Source of the DNA: Hydnum rufescens UP504
Taxonomy: Eukaryota > Basidiomycota > Agaricomycetes > Cantharellales > Hydnaceae
Assembly (NCBI GenBank): GCA_014904985.1
Contig: MU128962.1
Span: 62,001 to 126,000 of the forward strand
Reading direction: 5' to 3'
Length of the DNA: 64,000 nucleotides
Below the pieces are notes generated by a model that saw only the letters and a list, made by a program, of their open reading frames with translations, searched no databases and was not told the DNA's origin. Each line of letters starts with the position of its first letter. Position 1 is the stretch's first letter. Of the stretch, positions 47,578-59,157 are shown one piece after another. The translations under genes and the position numbers were made by a program.

Positions 47578-50500
47578 ATGGATGCGGCTGCTGCTGCTGC
47601 TGCCAATGCAGCACCAGCAGCCACTCCTACCCCCACAGCGGCTTCTGGCTCTGGGTACGTGTACTATCCTCCAGGTCAACCCCCAAATCTCCTCTATCCC
47701 ATCCTCACTCACCCCTCGCTCCCAACAGCTCCCGGATCACGGTAGTCTGCGCAGAGGTACATTCTATTGTCACTCCATCTCATCTCTATCAATTCCCGCC
47801 CCTTTTCGCTCTCAATGTCTTCGATTTGAAGAGAGCACCACTTAATACGCCTTGCCCTATATTTTGATAGTGTAAACGCCTCAAGCTAAAATGTGACCGG
47901 CGTGCCCCCTGTGGGTCCTGTGTCAAACGTGACACTGTCGCCCGATGTCTCTACTCCGCGGCTGCAGCTGAAAAGATGTAGGTCGCCATGATCCAGCCCT
48001 TCTCTATCAGCCTAAGTTGCCGCATACACAGCGATTTACAGAGCTTGCACAATCGGATTCTGTCTCTGGAAGCTTCCGTTCAAGTACTCGTCCAATCTGG
48101 TGTCCGTCGAGCCCCAACCGCAGAATACGAACGTACAGTTCTCGCTACCGGGCCATCGGGGAGCAGTAGCGTCGTAGTTAGCCTTGAAGATGTCGCCAGC
48201 ATTTGGCTCGAACAACTGGATATCCTTAAGGACGTGGACCTCAGAGTTCTTCCCCCCGACTACAGCGAACGGACCAAGATGGCATTCCCCGATATGCATC
48301 TCTTTATAGACCCACTCTATCCGGACGAGGGCCCTTGCGTTACCTTCAAGCTGATCCACCAACTACCTACCCAAAGCGTTCGCGATGTCCTCCTACGTCA
48401 CCTCGAGATGACCATGCTCATGCATCCATCTTTCAATTTCCCAACCTTTAAGCGACGCGTCGAAGCCCTGTTTGATCCGATACTCTTTTCTCCCGGCTCT
48501 CCCCCTACAGAGTCAGAAAAGCCTCACGTAGGAGGGGCTGCCGCTCTCGCCAAGCGACCATCCTTGGCCTTTTTCGCTGCCACTGTCGGAGGTCTGGCTC
48601 TCGGCGCCCGAGTGGCAAGTTCGTCAATCTCACATTCCTCTCCCACGCCACAGTCGGAACGTGGAGAAACGTCACCACCAGGCGAGGCCAGTGCACTCCC
48701 GTATAGTGCCGACGCGCTGTTTCTCCTGTCTACCCAAGCCCTTGCCGTTGCCGAATTCAATCAGAATTATGATCTCGATCATATTTCTGCGGTCCTTTTG
48801 AATGGCTTATTTCTCTTGCATGACGGCAAGCAAAGGGTTGCCCATACCATTTACCCGACCATAGGCAAATTAGTCAACATCGCCAAAATGATGGGACTAC
48901 ACATCGATCCAGACGAGTTCCCTGGTAAATATACCCTATATGATGCTGAGTGTCGGAGACGTTCATGGTGGGACGTGTATTACTATGATTTGTGTGTTTT
49001 TATCTCCCCATAGTATCGTTCCCCGGAATGCTCATGGTCTTGCCATCCAGATTCATGTCAGATTGTATGGGTCAAGAACCACTAATTGACGACAATACAT
49101 GTACAACTCGACTTCCGGCCGATGTGGACGAAGATGCATTCCATCCTGGGTCAGAAACCCTCCCCCCACCACGCCAAGAGTCGAATTTTGCGTATTTTAG
49201 ACAAAAATGCAGGTGTGCCATGACCCTTGCCCAATATTTTGGAGTTTCGCCCACTCTGATGCTCTCTTATCTAGCTTGGCACAGTTGATTAAAACCATGC
49301 GAAAGCGATGGGTCGCTGAACAGCCCACCTTGGAGATGTGGATGGAAGCTGCTCAAGAGTTCGAGTCTGAGGTGAACGCCTGGCTCGCCGAATTACCACC
49401 ACCCTTTCGCATGTCCGCAAGGCCATCCGAGGAGGGAGAGTCCCCTTTCACCATTGCCCAGCGCTGCGAACTAGCCGCGTTGGCGAACTCATTAATTCTC
49501 AAGGCCTACATTCCGCTTCTCAAACGATCACCTCAACGACCACTCCAAGCACCATCACGAGAAGCGGCGCTCGCTTGCTCGACGGCGGCACATGTGATCG
49601 TTCAGTCTTCCCAAGGCTTATTTCGGGCCTTTGGGCACAGCAGACCTGCATCGTATGTGTTCTATTCGTTCGGGAGGCAGATCTTCGCCGCCGCTGCGGT
49701 TGCGGCCAGCATTGTTATCCAGACACCCAATGCCCTCATTGCACAACCTGCGATGGCGGACCTTAAGTGTGCGCTGGATCTAATGCGTGACCCATTCGTT
49801 TCGGGCGCTCGTGGGCATGGCCTTCAAGGTTCTGCCGCTCCCAGTAATTCCCTTCACATCGTCGAATTGTTACATGCGAAGGCAGAAGAGGCGATCAAGC
49901 AAGGAGGCCCCTCCCACCTAGGGGCGAAGCGGAAACATGGTCTCCTAGAGGATATTCCTTCAGGGTTCTCCTTACCCTTCGTTGGGAGCTCTCTTGTTAC
50001 TGGACCTATGGCATTGAATAACGGGTCCGGTCAACCGATCTCATCGGTCAATGGTGCTAGTCCTAAGTTGCGCCTGCGCTCTTCCACACTTGCCAGCGGG
50101 AAGCGGGCAGGGGACGGTTCTGAGGCCTCGGGCTCGAAGACCCGTACCTCTCCAGGTACACTAGGGTCTCGTGCTCCAGCGGCGACGAATGGCCCTCCAT
50201 CCGTTCAAGGTTCCCGCACGCCACGCGAACGACGTCCTCGCAAGTCGACGTCGATGTACCCATCTATTGGGATTCGTGTGCGCAAAGGGCCCGGCACTGC
50301 TCCCTCCGTAGCAGAGTCTCAGTCGCTTTCCAGTGAGGCTTCGTCAACGCACCTGCCCCCCTCGACCGGCATCATAAACGGGGCAGTATCTGGCCCAGGG
50401 CCGGCTTCTGAATCTGTGATAAACAACTCTCGCCCTGGAACGGCCATGAGTGGGCCCCCTCCCCCTAGTGGCTCGGTTCCTGGGGTTGTTCCAAGTAGTA

Positions 50501-51465
50501 GCCCTTTCCGTGCTCCCATGCCATTACCCAGTTCCACTGGCGATCATACACGTCCGCCACAATCGCAATCACAACCGCCACCACCAACGCAACATGTGCG
50601 GCAAGAGTCGATGGGATCTTCCTATGATATCCCAAGCTATCCTGCCCCTCCGTCTGATCCCAGCCCGTACCCATCCTTTCCAAACCCTCGCGGTTCGTAC
50701 AACGCGGCAGAATATGGCCCGCATCCCTCAGTTGCTTCGACGTCTTCATCCCCTGGAACAGGATTCTATATGGCTCAGTTCAGTGGGCATATGGACAGAT
50801 CGCTGACGAACTATGATCAATCGCCCTCCTCGTCGCACGAAATGGTCGGGGTCACAATGTCCGGTGAAGACTTGCAATCCCACAGACAAGCAATAGATGC
50901 GCATCACCAACCCGAACAGCATCGGCCACAGCACAGCACCATGATGGCCCAAGGAATGATGCCCCATAATCACCAAGCACCACCGACCCATTCCCCGATA
51001 CACGCATATCAACACCATCCGATACACACTAAGCATTCCTTCGATTCTCCTGCTAGTGTGCAAAGCGAACGAAGTCGGGATTCTTTGCCCTATTCTGCCC
51101 CCCCTTCCCTCCTCACATCGCAGCGGTCACGATATAGTGACGTGGATATGAAGCCCCCCATGCCCAACTTCCAGATCGATGTGTCTACGAATGCTCCTGG
51201 TCCAAGAAGTGGGGACTCGGTGATGGGTGATCGTAGTGCCGGTGCTCAGCAGCAGCAGAATCAACAACAGCAGCAACCACGGCCATCACCATATGGGCCT
51301 GGGATGCAGCTGCCTTCGAATACTGTACCCGCGCCCTGGGAGCAACAGCAGCAGCAGCAACCGCAACAACCGCAACAGCAACAACCACAACCACACCAAT
51401 CCCATCATCCGCCTCAACATCCACAGTCCACTGCGGGCTACGAGTGGCCCCGATATGATTACTAG
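47578..51465 (+). CDS. Zn2Cys6 transcription factor, 1174 residues
   Basis: A fungal binuclear zinc-cluster regulator acting in the nucleus. The six exons, 47578-47654, 47729-47756, 47871-47977, 48032-48991, 49051-49212 and 49275-51465, are in frame throughout. An Ala-rich start (from an ATG followed by a GCT run) precedes the cluster VCAECKRLKLKCDRRAPC plus GSCVKRDTVARC. All six Cys are present, and the cluster is split by an intron just before its second Cys. A short dimerisation helix (DLQSLHNRILSLEASVQVL) follows. The middle-homology (fungal-specific TF) domain includes NGLFLLHDG, ARMMGLHID-like sequence KMMGLHIDPDEFPG, and CRRRSWWDVYYYDLFMSD. The C-terminal half is disordered, rich in Ser, Pro, Gly, then His and Gln, with CAG/CAA runs near 51250-51400. 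Targets are unknown. Confidence 0.93.
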
Positions 51466-52730
51466 AGTTATCTTTCCTTTTGGGTTTCCTTATTCATCCT
51501 CTTCGTTTGGTTGTAGCTGACTACTCGAGTCTTTTTTCCCGGTTTTTATGCTCTTGCTTTATCTTCGTTACCGTGCTATCTTGCTCTTACTCCCCGTATG
51601 CTCCTCGCAACCGACCCCTTTCTCACACCCTGTCATCCACCTTCCCACTGTCTTCCGCCGTGTTTCCCCGCTTTCCTCCGCCGCGACTGCCCTCGCATGC
51701 CGCTCACTAGCTAAACTATCGTGTTCACGTCCAACCCTGCATTGTACTCCTTAGCTGTCCCCACAACCATCCTATCTTCGACCTTCCATCTGAGGTCCTC
51801 ATTCCTCCATGTCCATCTACAACAACACCCCCTTCCCTACCATTCCTACATCCACTCCGTTTTGCACGGTGCGCCTAATTGCGCCTTGGAACTTAAATCA
51901 TGTAATTCGTACGAATCTTGGGTCGCTGGTTCTCGACTGGCCTCCACCAAATCAAAATGGCTTGATTAAAAGTCACTTTTCGCGCCCCGAGACCAAATAA
52001 GTACTGTACCGTAATATTTAAGTCGCTTGTGGCATTCGACCGTTTTTTTCCCTCTACTTTCTTTTTTCTGGCTGTATTACCCTGTGTGTACGTATAATAC
52101 TTGCATCGTATACTGTAACTTCTGTGTGCTGGTTACTGTCCTGTATCTGATCTGTTTATGTGCAAAAAACCGTGGGTTAACGTAAATCTAGTTTTCCCCC
52201 TTGTTCTATTATTACGGTTGATCGGAAATTTCAATGGGACGCGACAAAGAAGCACTCCTGATCGAAGAAGACTCAAGGTCGATGTTTTACATAGAATGGT
52301 ATGTTTTGTATGTTGTCGTTTGAATGAGCGAGAAAGGGGAAGGTGTTGTCGGGGAATAACCACAGACAACGACACGAGTTCTCAGTTGTATCACAGTGTC
52401 TAGCATATATATATATATGAAATATATGGAAATAACGAGTGGAAATAACGAGAAAAGGGAAATGTATTTGGGATATGTGAGAAATGAGGCAAGCGCTTTG
52501 TCAGGATGTGTAAGAACTCATGTGGCTGACTCAAGCAGGGGTGGAGGTACTGTGCCCGAGGCTTTTCACCCGATTCTTGAGGATTTTGCTCCAAAAAGTA
52601 ACGTGCTTCATTCGTCGGTCTTTGCTTTTTCTTTTTCGTGTATAATTTTATTGGCCCAGACCTCGAGGGAGAAGTACAACTGCGGCGATGATCTGCGTGC
52701 GGACGACGCCCCCCCTCCCCGTCCCCCTCG
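51466..52730. other. Convergent 3' region
   Basis: The transcription factor and SEC11 end tail to tail here. Pyrimidine-rich sequence fills 51500-51850, and a TA microsatellite lies at 52407-52418. No gene is seen. Confidence 0.5.
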
Positions 52731-53690
52731 TTATGATTCTCTTTGAATTAGCGCCATCAGACCCAAGAAGCCTAGAAGGGCATATTTGAGTTGAGGGAAG
52801 TCATTCTGAATATGTAGAAAGTTAGGAGTCAGGGAGCGACAATTGGGGAAAAAAAAAAGAAATATTGCGGTCAGAGGACGCCGGTGCAATACACACCATT
52901 GCTATTGTCACATAGCCAACGTATGGAAGGAAGCTGGAATGTGAGGTCATAGGATCAGAACCCGAGCTGATAGGGGAGGGGGGGAGGAAAGAAGGGCGTG
53001 AAAAAGGAAGGGAAATACTCACCCGTGGACCTTTCCGATGATGTTTTTCCGCTGGAGCCAGCGAAGGCCTTTGTAGAGTTCAAGATCATCGAGGCGGTTG
53101 TTGTCTTCCCGCAGATGGTCAATCTTCGATCAATTAAAGTTTTTTTTTCGGAGTATATACTTACCGCCTTTTGTGAGCAAACTTTGGTCGGTAGGTAGCG
53201 GTCCGCTAGAGAATATTTCGCAAGGTCAGAGAAGGCTATTTAACTTTCTCGAATGTGCATCCCTTACACTGTATGCGTTTCTATTACCCTGTGGACGATG
53301 GGAATATCTGCTCCGGGGACTTTGTACACCGTTATATCGCCCACGACATATGGGGTATTACGTGGATTCATGAGGAATAGGAGGTCGCCACGATAGAACG
53401 CAGGTTCCATAGACCCGCTAGCACGGAATGTCAGATTGATTTAAGCAATAACACACTATATCTGGAAGGATCTCTTACCTTAGCACCACCACAATTGGAC
53501 TCTCGGTATTCGTGACTATCCCAAGAGCTTTCCATATCATGAGACCTGAAATGATGACCTGTGTGAAATTGAGGACTTGGAGCACGACCTGGTTTCGTCA
53601 ATGTGAGCATGGGGTAGCCCCTGTTGCGGCAGGTCCACATACATATCTGACGCCCAACTTCTGGATCGTTCGTATCTCGTCAGAGAACAT
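52731..53690 (-). CDS. SEC11: Signal peptidase complex catalytic subunit Sec11
   Basis: Sec11 is the ER membrane serine protease that removes signal peptides. The seven minus-strand exons, 53643-53690, 53479-53588, 53268-53417, 53165-53205, 53023-53104, 52897-52933 and 52731-52805, join in perfect frame to 180 residues, typical for the family. Motifs are [34 protein letters not shown] (membrane anchor), SGSMEPAF with the catalytic Ser, [29 protein letters not shown] with the catalytic His, and [16 protein letters not shown] with the acidic residue. It ends with [13 protein letters not shown] and a short hydrophobic tail [19 protein letters not shown]. All residues expected for activity are present. 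The active-site Ser codon is split by an intron. Confidence 0.96.
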
Positions 53691-54275
53691 TTCTGCTGGA
53701 CACGTGAATCGGCAACTGGCGAGGGGCTGTGCAAACTCCATTCGGGGAGTGTCTTAGTGCTTTAAAAGGTACTCTTAACCACGGTATCTGCTTCTTTCGT
53801 AGTAATTTGTGTTGGCTTTGAACGAATATTTATCGTGAGACAAGGCCATCATGCGTGGACACCTAAATTATTTTCAATCTGTAGCCAGGCCCAAGTTTGG
53901 ATGTCAGGGACGGAAATGAGACAATGACTCATCCCAGTGGCCCAGTGACACCCAATCATTCCCTCGGCGATATCTCGTGCGTCTTCGATACGTCCCCACT
54001 AAAATAGTACATCCTCTTACAGAAGGTATTTCCCGAGGAAACCTTGGCGAGTGAAATTGGCGCACTTGGAAGAAAGAAACATCTCACGCCCCAGCTATGC
54101 AGCGGCCTTAGAAGCAGGGATGTGTAACCGCTTCGCCAAATCGAAACCTCACTTGCACGAGGAAAATGTAAGATCGGCTAGCGCCGTAGGAGTCGACGCG
54201 CTCGTAGCGCTCGAATCCGTGGTCGTACAGAGCGATAAATTTGCACCGGTGTGAACCTGGAGAGTGTCGTCTCAT
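53691..54275. other. Divergent promoter region SEC11 / PPX1
   Basis: The two genes start away from each other across 585 bp. No TATA box or other site stands out, and no gene is seen. Confidence 0.45.
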
Positions 54276-55716
54276 ATGTCCGCGAGAAGCTCTCCGATTC
54301 AAAAGACACTACTCACACTATTTATGGTCGCGTGCCTCGTCACGCTGTATCGTTCCTTCCGCTCGATTTCCAGACGATCTTTTCAGTCGACATCCGTTCA
54401 CACGATGTCTTCTTCTTCATTGTCTGAGTTCTTGTCTGCGAACAAGGCCAAGTTCCTTTCCGATCTCAAGGCCGACGGCGCAAAGTCATGGACAGTTGTA
54501 ATGGGAAATGAGGCAGGAGGTAAGTGGGTGTGACGTGGTCCCTGGATTTCACTTTGACTGAGGGTGGGTGCAAGATCTGGACTCCATCGCATCTGCCATC
54601 GCGTACTCATACCTCACCCCACGAAAACCAACCATCGGTCTCATCCAGACACATCGCCAAGACCTGTCCCTCCGCGCAGAAAACCTGTATGCTTTCAAAC
54701 TTGCAAATCTTTCCCCAACGCACGACGATCTGTTCACGATTGACGATCTCCCTGTCCCTCCTGCTGAGCTCAAGTGCAACTTTGCCCTTGTCGACCACAA
54801 TACACTCTGGGCACCTTGGCGCCGTCCCGATGCTAAAGTGGTCGGTATCATAGATCACCACGATGACGAAAATAACCACATCGATGCCGATCCCCGTGCC
54901 ATCGTCGTCCCTCTAGGCAGCGCAGCCTCTCTTGTCACCGAAACATTCAAAGACTCATGGACCCCGGCGGATCCTGCCAATGTCCCCCCTCCCGAACTAG
55001 CCACGCTCCTCCTGAGTGCGATATACATCGACACCGCCGGTCTCAAGAGCTCTAAAGCCGAGCCCCTCGACCATGCCTCCGTAGCCTTTCTCGAATCACG
55101 CGAGTCGAATAACCCTTCACTCGGCGGCGAGGAAGTCTCGCTTTTCCGCATCGAGACGACGAAAGAGCTCAAATCGCAAAAGATCTCAATCACTCACCTC
55201 TCCTCGCGGGATCTCTTGCGGCGCGATTACAAGCAGTACACGTTCTCGACCGCGACGGAGGGCAATCCTATCCGCGTTGGGCTGTCAACGGTCCCGATGG
55301 GCATTAAACAGTGGTTGAAGAACGATCCAGACGGCTTCCGAGCGTCACTCGAGAGCTGGGCCACCGAACGCACCCTCGATGTTGTCGGTGTACTTACGAC
55401 GTACAACAGTGCCCGCAAAGGCCACCACCGGCGCGAACTACTCATCCTCGTCGGCGGTGATCCGACATCTGCATACGGGCAGAAGGCACTAGTGGAAACT
55501 ACGACGAACGTGCTTGTCGAGGGCCTCGAAAAGACCGCACTCCTGGATCTCGAACGTGTCGAGTTTGAGGGGGATTTTGCGGCCATCGAAGGTGTAGCCG
55601 GGGATCGTGCGCATGGGGATCTTCCGGGGCAAATCAGGCTGTGGAGGCAACGCAATTCTGATGCGACCAGGAAGATCGTCGCCCCTGCATTCAAGGCCAT
55701 CCTAGAAAGTATGTAA
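54276..55716 (+). CDS. PPX1: Exopolyphosphatase (DHH family)
   Basis: Ppx1 splits terminal phosphate from inorganic polyphosphate. The two exons, 54276-54519 and 54575-55716, join in frame to 461 residues. DHH-family motifs are visible: VVMGNEAGDLDSIASAIAYS (motif I, split by the intron), FALVDHN, the diagnostic GIIDHHDDE, PLGSAASLVTE, LLSAIYIDTAGLKSSK, and the DHHA2-type C-terminal domain with VGLSTVPMGIKQWL. Before an in-frame ATG at 54405 lies a 43-residue extension with a hydrophobic stretch (TLLTLFMVACLVTLY) and many Arg and Ser residues but no acids, like a mitochondrial presequence or signal anchor. Two starts could give organellar and cytosolic forms, as is plausible for this enzyme. 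The main body is intact. Confidence 0.95.
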
Positions 55717-56034
55717 GGACTATCAAGGACTCAGAGACCTTGAGTTTGAATGTCAAGCCTTCCGCTTTCTGCTTTGTATGAACGCTTCCAATGTTATGGC
55801 TGTACAAGATACAGGCGAGAACGCTGAGCTCCAACTAAGTCACAATTTGGCGGTCCTTTTGCGGCAAAACGCACAACCCGCTGCATGCCCTGGTTACTTT
55901 GTCGACGTACACATCACAACGGTTGGATATTTATATCGTCATAAGGAGGTAATAACGAAGTATCAATTCGCCCGGAGGGGCTCACGAGTGCTGGCTCAGG
56001 AGTAATTATCCTTTATTGCGCGATCTGTGAGATC

Positions 56035-59000
56035 TCAACTGCCGTAAAAGATTCCGCGCCCATTGGTCCCAACATATACCCTGTAAAAATATAGGGCTAT
56101 ATATCATACATTCGCCATAATTTCGGTTCACTCACCGCTTGTAGATCCTGGGATCGCCTGCCAGAACAACCGCGGACACGGTGGCAAAACCATGAGCAGC
56201 ATCATTGATTTCTGAAGGAAGTTATGCATGCATTATAGAGTCTGCCTGTCCCTTCAACAAAAGGTTGAACCACTTACGAGTCCAAGAAGCGCCATTGTTA
56301 GATGTTCTGAACAGCCCAGTGACCCCGTTAACGATACCAGCCGCGAACACAGAGGGCGTTCCACCGGAAACTCTCGGAGCCCCAACTGCAATCCCCCACG
56401 CTTGGGTCAGTCCGCCAGAGAGTTGGACTACACTCTGGCCATAATTCGTAGAATGCCAGATGCCTTGATTAGTAGAGATGTAGAGCTCTCCGGCTCTTCC
56501 GAGGTTATTCACCGCGATCCCGTTGGACCTCGTTGATGATCCAAGAGAGCTTACATAGGAGAAAGACGCCCCTCCATCCCAGGACGAGTAGACTTTCCCA
56601 GCGAGTGACGCATAGAACTGTCGTATTTCGATGTAGATTTAGAGATTGCCCGTGTCATCAATGTACGAGTTTGCACTCACATACGCGTCGTTACTCTTGT
56701 CAGCCTCGACGATCGCTCCAGCTGGAAGGCCATTAACCCCAACAAATGCCCCGGAATCTTTAGCAACATACGAGCCCCAGCGGGTCGTCCATACAATGGA
56801 AGTTCCGCGGGCAGAATAAGCCACGCATCCACCAGAAAGTGAAGAAGGCGCATGAGCATAGAGAGTCCACGTTGCCGCGCTATCTGTTGATACCGCAATC
56901 TGGCCAGCAGAATTGCCGATTCGGACCAAGTGCGTCGGCTGACTCCCAGCATAATCAATGTCGGTGACGGTACCGAAGAGAGGAAGGTGGAGCTTCGAAG
57001 GAGCCACGTCCATGTGGGTGTGCGCCCATCCGCCGATGTCACCGACAGCAGAGACAAGATGGGGGCCAACTGGAGGGGACACCAGTCCGAGGACCGCAGT
57101 CTAGTACGATGCCAGCGCAATGAGAAGAAGCCACATTGGTTGGGTGATTAGGTCCAATTTACCTCTTCCACGCCCACGGACAACGAAGAGACTTTAATCG
57201 AGTGGTCGGCGTCCCATTGGAGCAAGTTATGGGTGCCGTATAGGGTCAATCCAGTGCCCCAGAGCAGATGATTAGAATCAAATGGATCAATCTGAAGACC
57301 TTCAATCCCCCACCCCACTTGTCTAGTACTCCTGAATATGGGGTGGAGTGAGCAAGAGAATGTGAGGCCATCGCATAAACACCTTACGTAGTGAAAGACT
57401 TTATCCATGGTGCAGTGGACAAATCCCAATCGTAGGATCGAGCGACGAGAAGTTCATACTGGGAAGGATAGCTTCAGAGAAGTCATCAGAGCGATATGCC
57501 GACACTAAACCCACAGATGGTGCAGGATACGAATACGAATATATGGTGGTCCAGCTATGACCACCATCTAATGAGCGCCATATTTGCGCGTCAGGATAGC
57601 TAAGCGGATTAAAGGCAATTAAACCCTGTTCCCCAATGTTTAGTAGAAAATGCCTTACCCCTGATCAAGACTTGCTGCCATAACCTTCAGGCAATCATGA
57701 GATGTGGCCAAATAGGCGGTCGGCATAATTAGCATTGCTCACTGTGCCAGGTCGTTGAGGATCGATAGTTAGGCCTCCAAAGCCGTACCGATCTCAGAAG
57801 AAAAAGGCAATTCGTTAGAGACAGGCCACCGAACTGCGACGGGAAGATGTAATCACTATCGGCCACTGCTTGTGCAGGCGTGATGTTAGTCCAGACCCCG
57901 GTGGCAACATTGTATTTGGCGAGCGTTCCATGTCCTCCGTCGAAGGGGCCAGATGCTGATGAAATTCCCCACCAATCGTAAGAATCCTTTCGTATGACAA
58001 AGAATCAGAATTACATACCGTCGACGTACGATATATAAAGGGACTTTTCGGCTGGGGAAAGCACTCCATGATGAGGGAGGTACGTTGTGCTCTGACCAGC
58101 GACCGCAGACCCTGACTCGCCAGTTAGGCAGATTTTACGGGATTTACGCTTGAATATGGGACATACATGTGACACCAGCGTTGTTTGACATCCAAATGCT
58201 TGGACTTCCGATGGAGAGCACTCCGACAAAGATACGGGAGGTGCCAGCCGTGGTCACACTGGACGTGGTGTCAAATACGATCCAACCCACGCCAAGGGGG
58301 TCGCTGTTGTACCCTATGAAAGGAAAGGATGGCTTCAGGAATAATCCAATCAACCAGTATTTACCACCACTCACCCGAAGTGTCACTTGGATTTTGAGCA
58401 TATGTACCAGTGGCAGGGAATGAAGTAACTCGACCCCACGTCAGACCAGCATCAGTGGATCTCCAAAGACCGTGACCGGATCGAGCACCAAAATATAATA
58501 CTTTGTTGTTATTGGGATCAATCATGAGACGCTCTCCAGCCCCACGTCCCGGCATATTTCCTCCAACCTGAGAATTCATTGGCGCCAATGAGCGCCACGA
58601 AATCGGAAAGAAAACGGATAATATTTCGTACTTTAAAAGGAAGAGAAACCGCAGTGAATGATGCACCTTGGTCTCTGGAAACGAGAATCGAGCCGGTTTT
58701 TCCATCCATCGAGTTGGTATATAATCCAACAGCAATGTAGAGGTTATTGGGATCCACGGGATCCGTGGCTATGGATTCGCAGCCCCAGTAATTCGATCGA
58801 GCGGCGTCGGCAAAATCTAGCAGAGGCGTCCAAGTATCAGTCGACGAGTCCAGCTTGTACGCTCCACCAATATCAGTGCGCAAATATGCGAGGCCTTTTT
58901 GTTTCTAAAGGAAGATGAAAGCCACGGGTAAGAAAGAAAGTGAAAGATTAGGTATAGGAAAATGAAGCTAACGGTATTAAATATGACGTTTCCAATCCAC

Positions 59001-59110
59001 CCTCCGCTAGCGCCTGTGTGCACATTTTTCCAGGTATACGCTTGAGCAATAGCCTCTGAAGCCAGAAGAGCCAGCAGAAGACCAGAGACAGCCAGAGAAG
59101 GTTGAAGCAT
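56035..59110 (-). CDS. Secreted GH74 xyloglucanase, frame-broken in the middle
   Basis: A glycoside hydrolase family 74 enzyme that cleaves xyloglucan of plant cell walls. Exon 1 (58973-59110) begins with a signal peptide (SLAVSGLLLALLASEAIAQA), then YTWKNVHTGASGGWIGNVIF. Clean exons follow at 58632-58904 (YLRTDIGGAYKLD), 58375-58567 (GGNMPGRGAGERLMIDPNN), 58167-58313, 58019-58111 and from 57955 (ASGPFDGGHGTLAKYN). Later landmarks are GFGGLTIDPQRPGT, DAQIWRSLDGGHSW, GWGIEGLQIDPFDSNHLLWG, LVSPPVGPHLVSAVGDIGG, SGGCVAYSARG and YVGTNGRGIFYGS at the stop. Repeated RS.D.G.SW/W.. blades show the seven-bladed propeller halves of the family. One-base discrepancies occur near 57640 (after SLDQ) and near 57450 (before YDWDLSTAPW). 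No cellulose-binding module is seen at the C-terminus. Confidence 0.92.
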
Positions 59111-59150
59111 AATGAGGTTCAGTGAGGGATGACCATCGTTTACTGCGCGC

Positions 59151-59157
59151 TTTTATA
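59151..59157 (-). promoter_or_regulatory. TATA box of the GH74 gene
   Basis: TATAAAA on the minus strand lies 41-47 bp upstream of the GH74 ATG, so the 5' leader would be very short, about 15 bases, if initiation is at the usual distance. Confidence 0.5.

Noticed and set aside
49575..49766. Short Cys-rich frame inside the transcription factor gene
   Set aside because: It is a shadow frame of exon 6, whose own frame is conserved and open for more than 700 codons.
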